Origin: Apostichopus japonicus
Taxonomy: Eukaryota; Echinodermata; Holothuroidea; Aspidochirotida; Stichopodidae
Length of the DNA stretch: 64,000 bases
Direction: 5' to 3'
Assembly (NCBI RefSeq): GCF_037975245.1
Contig: NC_092579.1
Coordinates: 9,911,001 to 9,975,000, forward strand
A program made the position numbers and the translations under genes. Positions within the stretch are counted from its first letter, which is position 1. Each line of letters begins with the position of its first letter. Positions 61,636-64,000 of this stretch are shown piece by piece. The notes beneath the pieces were generated by a model. That model saw only the letters and a list, made by a program, of their open reading frames with translations. It did not search any database and was not told the DNA's origin.

Positions 61636-63299
61636 GTTACGTCATCTTTCATTCGCTCTACTATATGAGTTACCATGTTCATTCCCGACCGCAAATTTAA
61701 ATCGCCGGCTAAATAAAGAGTTTACTTGAAGGTGATGCGACTTAATAATGTAAAACGTATAATCATCTTCAATGAAATCAATATTGAAATCAATAGCCAG
61801 CTTATGTTACCAGTGTGACTGGGAATATTTACTGAGGTGATCGTCAGTCCCTCCCACCCCCCTACCCCTCCCCCATTCACCAGTATTCCAGTTCTCCTAT
61901 ATCTATCAAAATTAAGCTATCAAATTCTGAACACTCTTCTCTTTTTTCATATGAAGATTCAAATCCAGTTGGAACTTTATTTTAGACTTTACTTTTATTT
62001 TAGATTTTACTTTTATGTTACGCATCAGAGCACTAGTCAGTACTGACAGTATGAATATCCTGTTCATATTAGATGGAGGTTCGGAACTGTTCATACTGTC
62101 AGTACAAGTGATTTGAAGCATAACATGACAGGACAGTATAGAGTGGTACTAGCATTACAAGATTATCGCAACTGTCAGTGCATTCATCATTGTCATATTT
62201 TGACATATTTCCATGATCACCAACCAGACCATTTCTGGCTTATCTACGAAAAGCCTGTTCTCGACACAGATCGCCGAACTTCCGTTTACCGTTCACCAGT
62301 AAATTACCGGGGCTATAGCAATGCGCAATGGAACCCTGATATGTGGAACAATGGCCTCTAGTGAGGTAGAAAACACCATTCTGTGACAGCCTTTATTGAT
62401 TTCCAATAACCTGTTTGCATTAGACACGCACCTTACTCCCATCCATCTTGTACACACGGTAAGTATAGGGCAAGGCATGACGTCACACAATAATCGTTGA
62501 TTTTTTAATCCCCATGAAGGAGATACAAGGTTGGATATGAAAGAGCAATAATATTAACTAATCTACAAACTCAAACGTGACAGAACATTAACAAAGGGAT
62601 GATAGTGATCCCGTGCAACAGACATAATAGAATAAGGAAACACACATCCTAACTAGTTACAGTGCATACAAAGTCTACTGAAAACGATAACAGGTTTAGC
62701 GCCCCCGTCAATTTTTGGCCCTGCCTTCTTTATAAATGTCTATTCATATACTCAAAAAATAAAAAGTCGTTTTAAGGCTGATTTTAAATCATTTGAAGTA
62801 TTAATTAATATAAAATGGAACTATAGCAAAAAATATATTAGACTTACGGATGTTATGAGCCGCGATCGAACGGTAACAGACCACAATTTACAGTGTATGG
62901 CATCTTTAAATCAATTATAACACACCTGTTATTAAATTATACAAAATATCAGGAAGTGGGTTAGGGTTCTACACCTCAGTTTTTCAACCTGAGAAACAAT
63001 GTTTTTGATAAATTCTGTTTTCCCTCGAAAAACTGAGTTTCTTTTCTTATTATTGCACAATAGGCTTGCCATGTTACCTACATTGAATGATTTTCGAATG
63101 TGGCCATTGACCGACCAGCCAGCATTTGTTGATGTCGATTCTTCAGCCCCTTCATAGGTTAGCGTTAATTGCAGTTAGTAAGCAGACGCACCGGGGGGTA
63201 TGTACAACCACATCTATTGTCATATCTCACCGATCGATACAGACAACTTGGAGGAAAGCCAATTCCTTCTATATGCCTATATACACAAAGGGGAACCTG

Positions 63300-63387
63300 C
63301 TTCAAAGTGTGTATGCTGCCTGCCTACGCTGCCCGCGTGGCTACTTCACCTTTCCTCCGGCCGTCGGACCAGGCGAATGTGTAAGTG
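63300..63387 (+). CDS. Possible cysteine-rich exon, uncertain
   Basis: One frame reads AACLRCPRGYFTFPPAVGPGE followed by Cys and then a consensus donor (GAATGT|GTAAGTG). The C-x2-CPxGYF...P...C pattern resembles EGF/TNFR/ephrin-receptor-like repeats of extracellular proteins. The acceptor is not clear and all three frames are open here, which weakens the case. If real, the rest of the gene lies to the right. Confidence 0.2.
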
Positions 63388-64000
63388 CTAGTTAACACAG
63401 ACCCGACCTAAGTAGGCAAAATTTATATCGAAGGTGTCGAAGTGTGTCTGTCCCGATCCACTAAAAGGACATGACGACGTGAGTGGTCAAGTTAAGCCGA
63501 AAGTTCCATTCCCTATCTTTTTGGAGATCCCGACTAAAAGGCTTTAAAAAGAAGCATCAAGTGGAATTTGAGTGTGTGTGTGTGGCAGTTGAGGGTGGGG
63601 GGGGGGGGTGGGTCATGTAACTAAACCGTTGAGACTTATACAATGGTGTTTATTGCCAATACAACATGCATGTTGTTTTATGTGACAGAGGCGCCAATGT
63701 AAAAAGTTTAGACGTACTCTACGGTGGTATTTACAAATGCTATTTCTGAAGTGATTAAATGTCTAATATCATCAAAATGTCAATCACAATAGTTCATATT
63801 TATCACCTTAAAAAAAATGGAAAAAAATATTTATAATCTTCTGCAGGGACCCTATTATAAGAGCATCACCCTCACCCCTCATCAACTTGACTTTTGAACC
63901 ATAATATCTCCGGAACGAACAATACTTTTCTCGCTGTTAAACCGAGCCGCACATGAAGTCATTAAATGCTAAATGATTAAACTTTGTTTTTTCTTTTCAC

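Larger units (their letters stand above)
57545..64000. other. Right-hand region with no supported gene (6.5 kb)
   Basis: It contains the Kir 3' UTR, a TA microsatellite (59267-59294), homopolymer tracts (G at 58308-58321, C at about 60763-60774, G at 63597-63607), a strict X-box (61622-61635) and a possible exon at 63300-63387. Short open frames at 59572-59918, 61120-61305 and 62113-62361 show no domain, codon pattern or splice context. Confidence 0.7.

Noticed and set aside
62113-62361. 82-codon plus-strand open frame
   Set aside because: Unremarkable composition, no domain, no splice or promoter context.

Overview
The window is eukaryotic nuclear DNA from a marine invertebrate deuterostome, most likely an echinoderm; a sea cucumber is plausible but the species is not proven. 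The reasons are AT-rich sequence, short coding exons split by long GT-AG introns, protein sequences close to but clearly different from vertebrate orthologues, and a dense mix of satellites, fold-back elements and decayed transposons. There are no operons and no bacterial signals.

Four protein-coding genes can be reconstructed exon by exon. (1) Positions 322-29615, minus strand: 5' part of USP7, a MATH-domain ubiquitin protease. Eleven exons are present; the gene runs off the left edge. (2) 34039-39124, plus strand: complete MLST8, the WD40 subunit of TORC1/TORC2, in 8 exons. (3) 43128-53936, minus strand: complete IFT27, the Rab-like GTPase of the intraflagellar transport B complex, in 7 exons. 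(4) 56261-57544, plus strand: an intronless inward-rectifier K+ channel. USP7 and MLST8 are divergent across 4.4 kb, MLST8 and IFT27 converge, and IFT27 and the Kir gene are divergent across 2.3 kb. They are independent housekeeping or cell-biology genes: ubiquitin turnover, nutrient signalling, cilia and membrane potential.

Mobile DNA fills much of the rest. IFT27 intron 2 carries a broken Gypsy/Ty3 element in the same orientation as the gene: one LTR, a primer-binding site, gag with a zinc knuckle, and pol with protease, RT and RNase H. A GGGAAAC slippery heptamer sits directly before the gag stop. The element lacks integrase and the second LTR, and has a frame break after RT. The USP7-MLST8 interval holds a decayed LINE reverse transcriptase and a candidate 52-residue ORF. 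USP7 introns hold a hAT transposase remnant, a TTAA-flanked inverted-repeat element, a 22-bp minisatellite with higher-order structure, and several tandem or dispersed repeats. Two diverged copies of one repeat, inverted with respect to each other, flank the USP7/MLST8 promoters and contain perfect or near-perfect DR1 nuclear-receptor motifs.

The right end (57.5-64 kb) has no gene I can support. It does contain a strict RFX X-box and a possible cysteine-rich exon at about 63.3 kb. I saw no single undescribed system; the best leads are the frameshift signal, the TTAA element, the small ORF, the DR1 repeats and the RFX sites.
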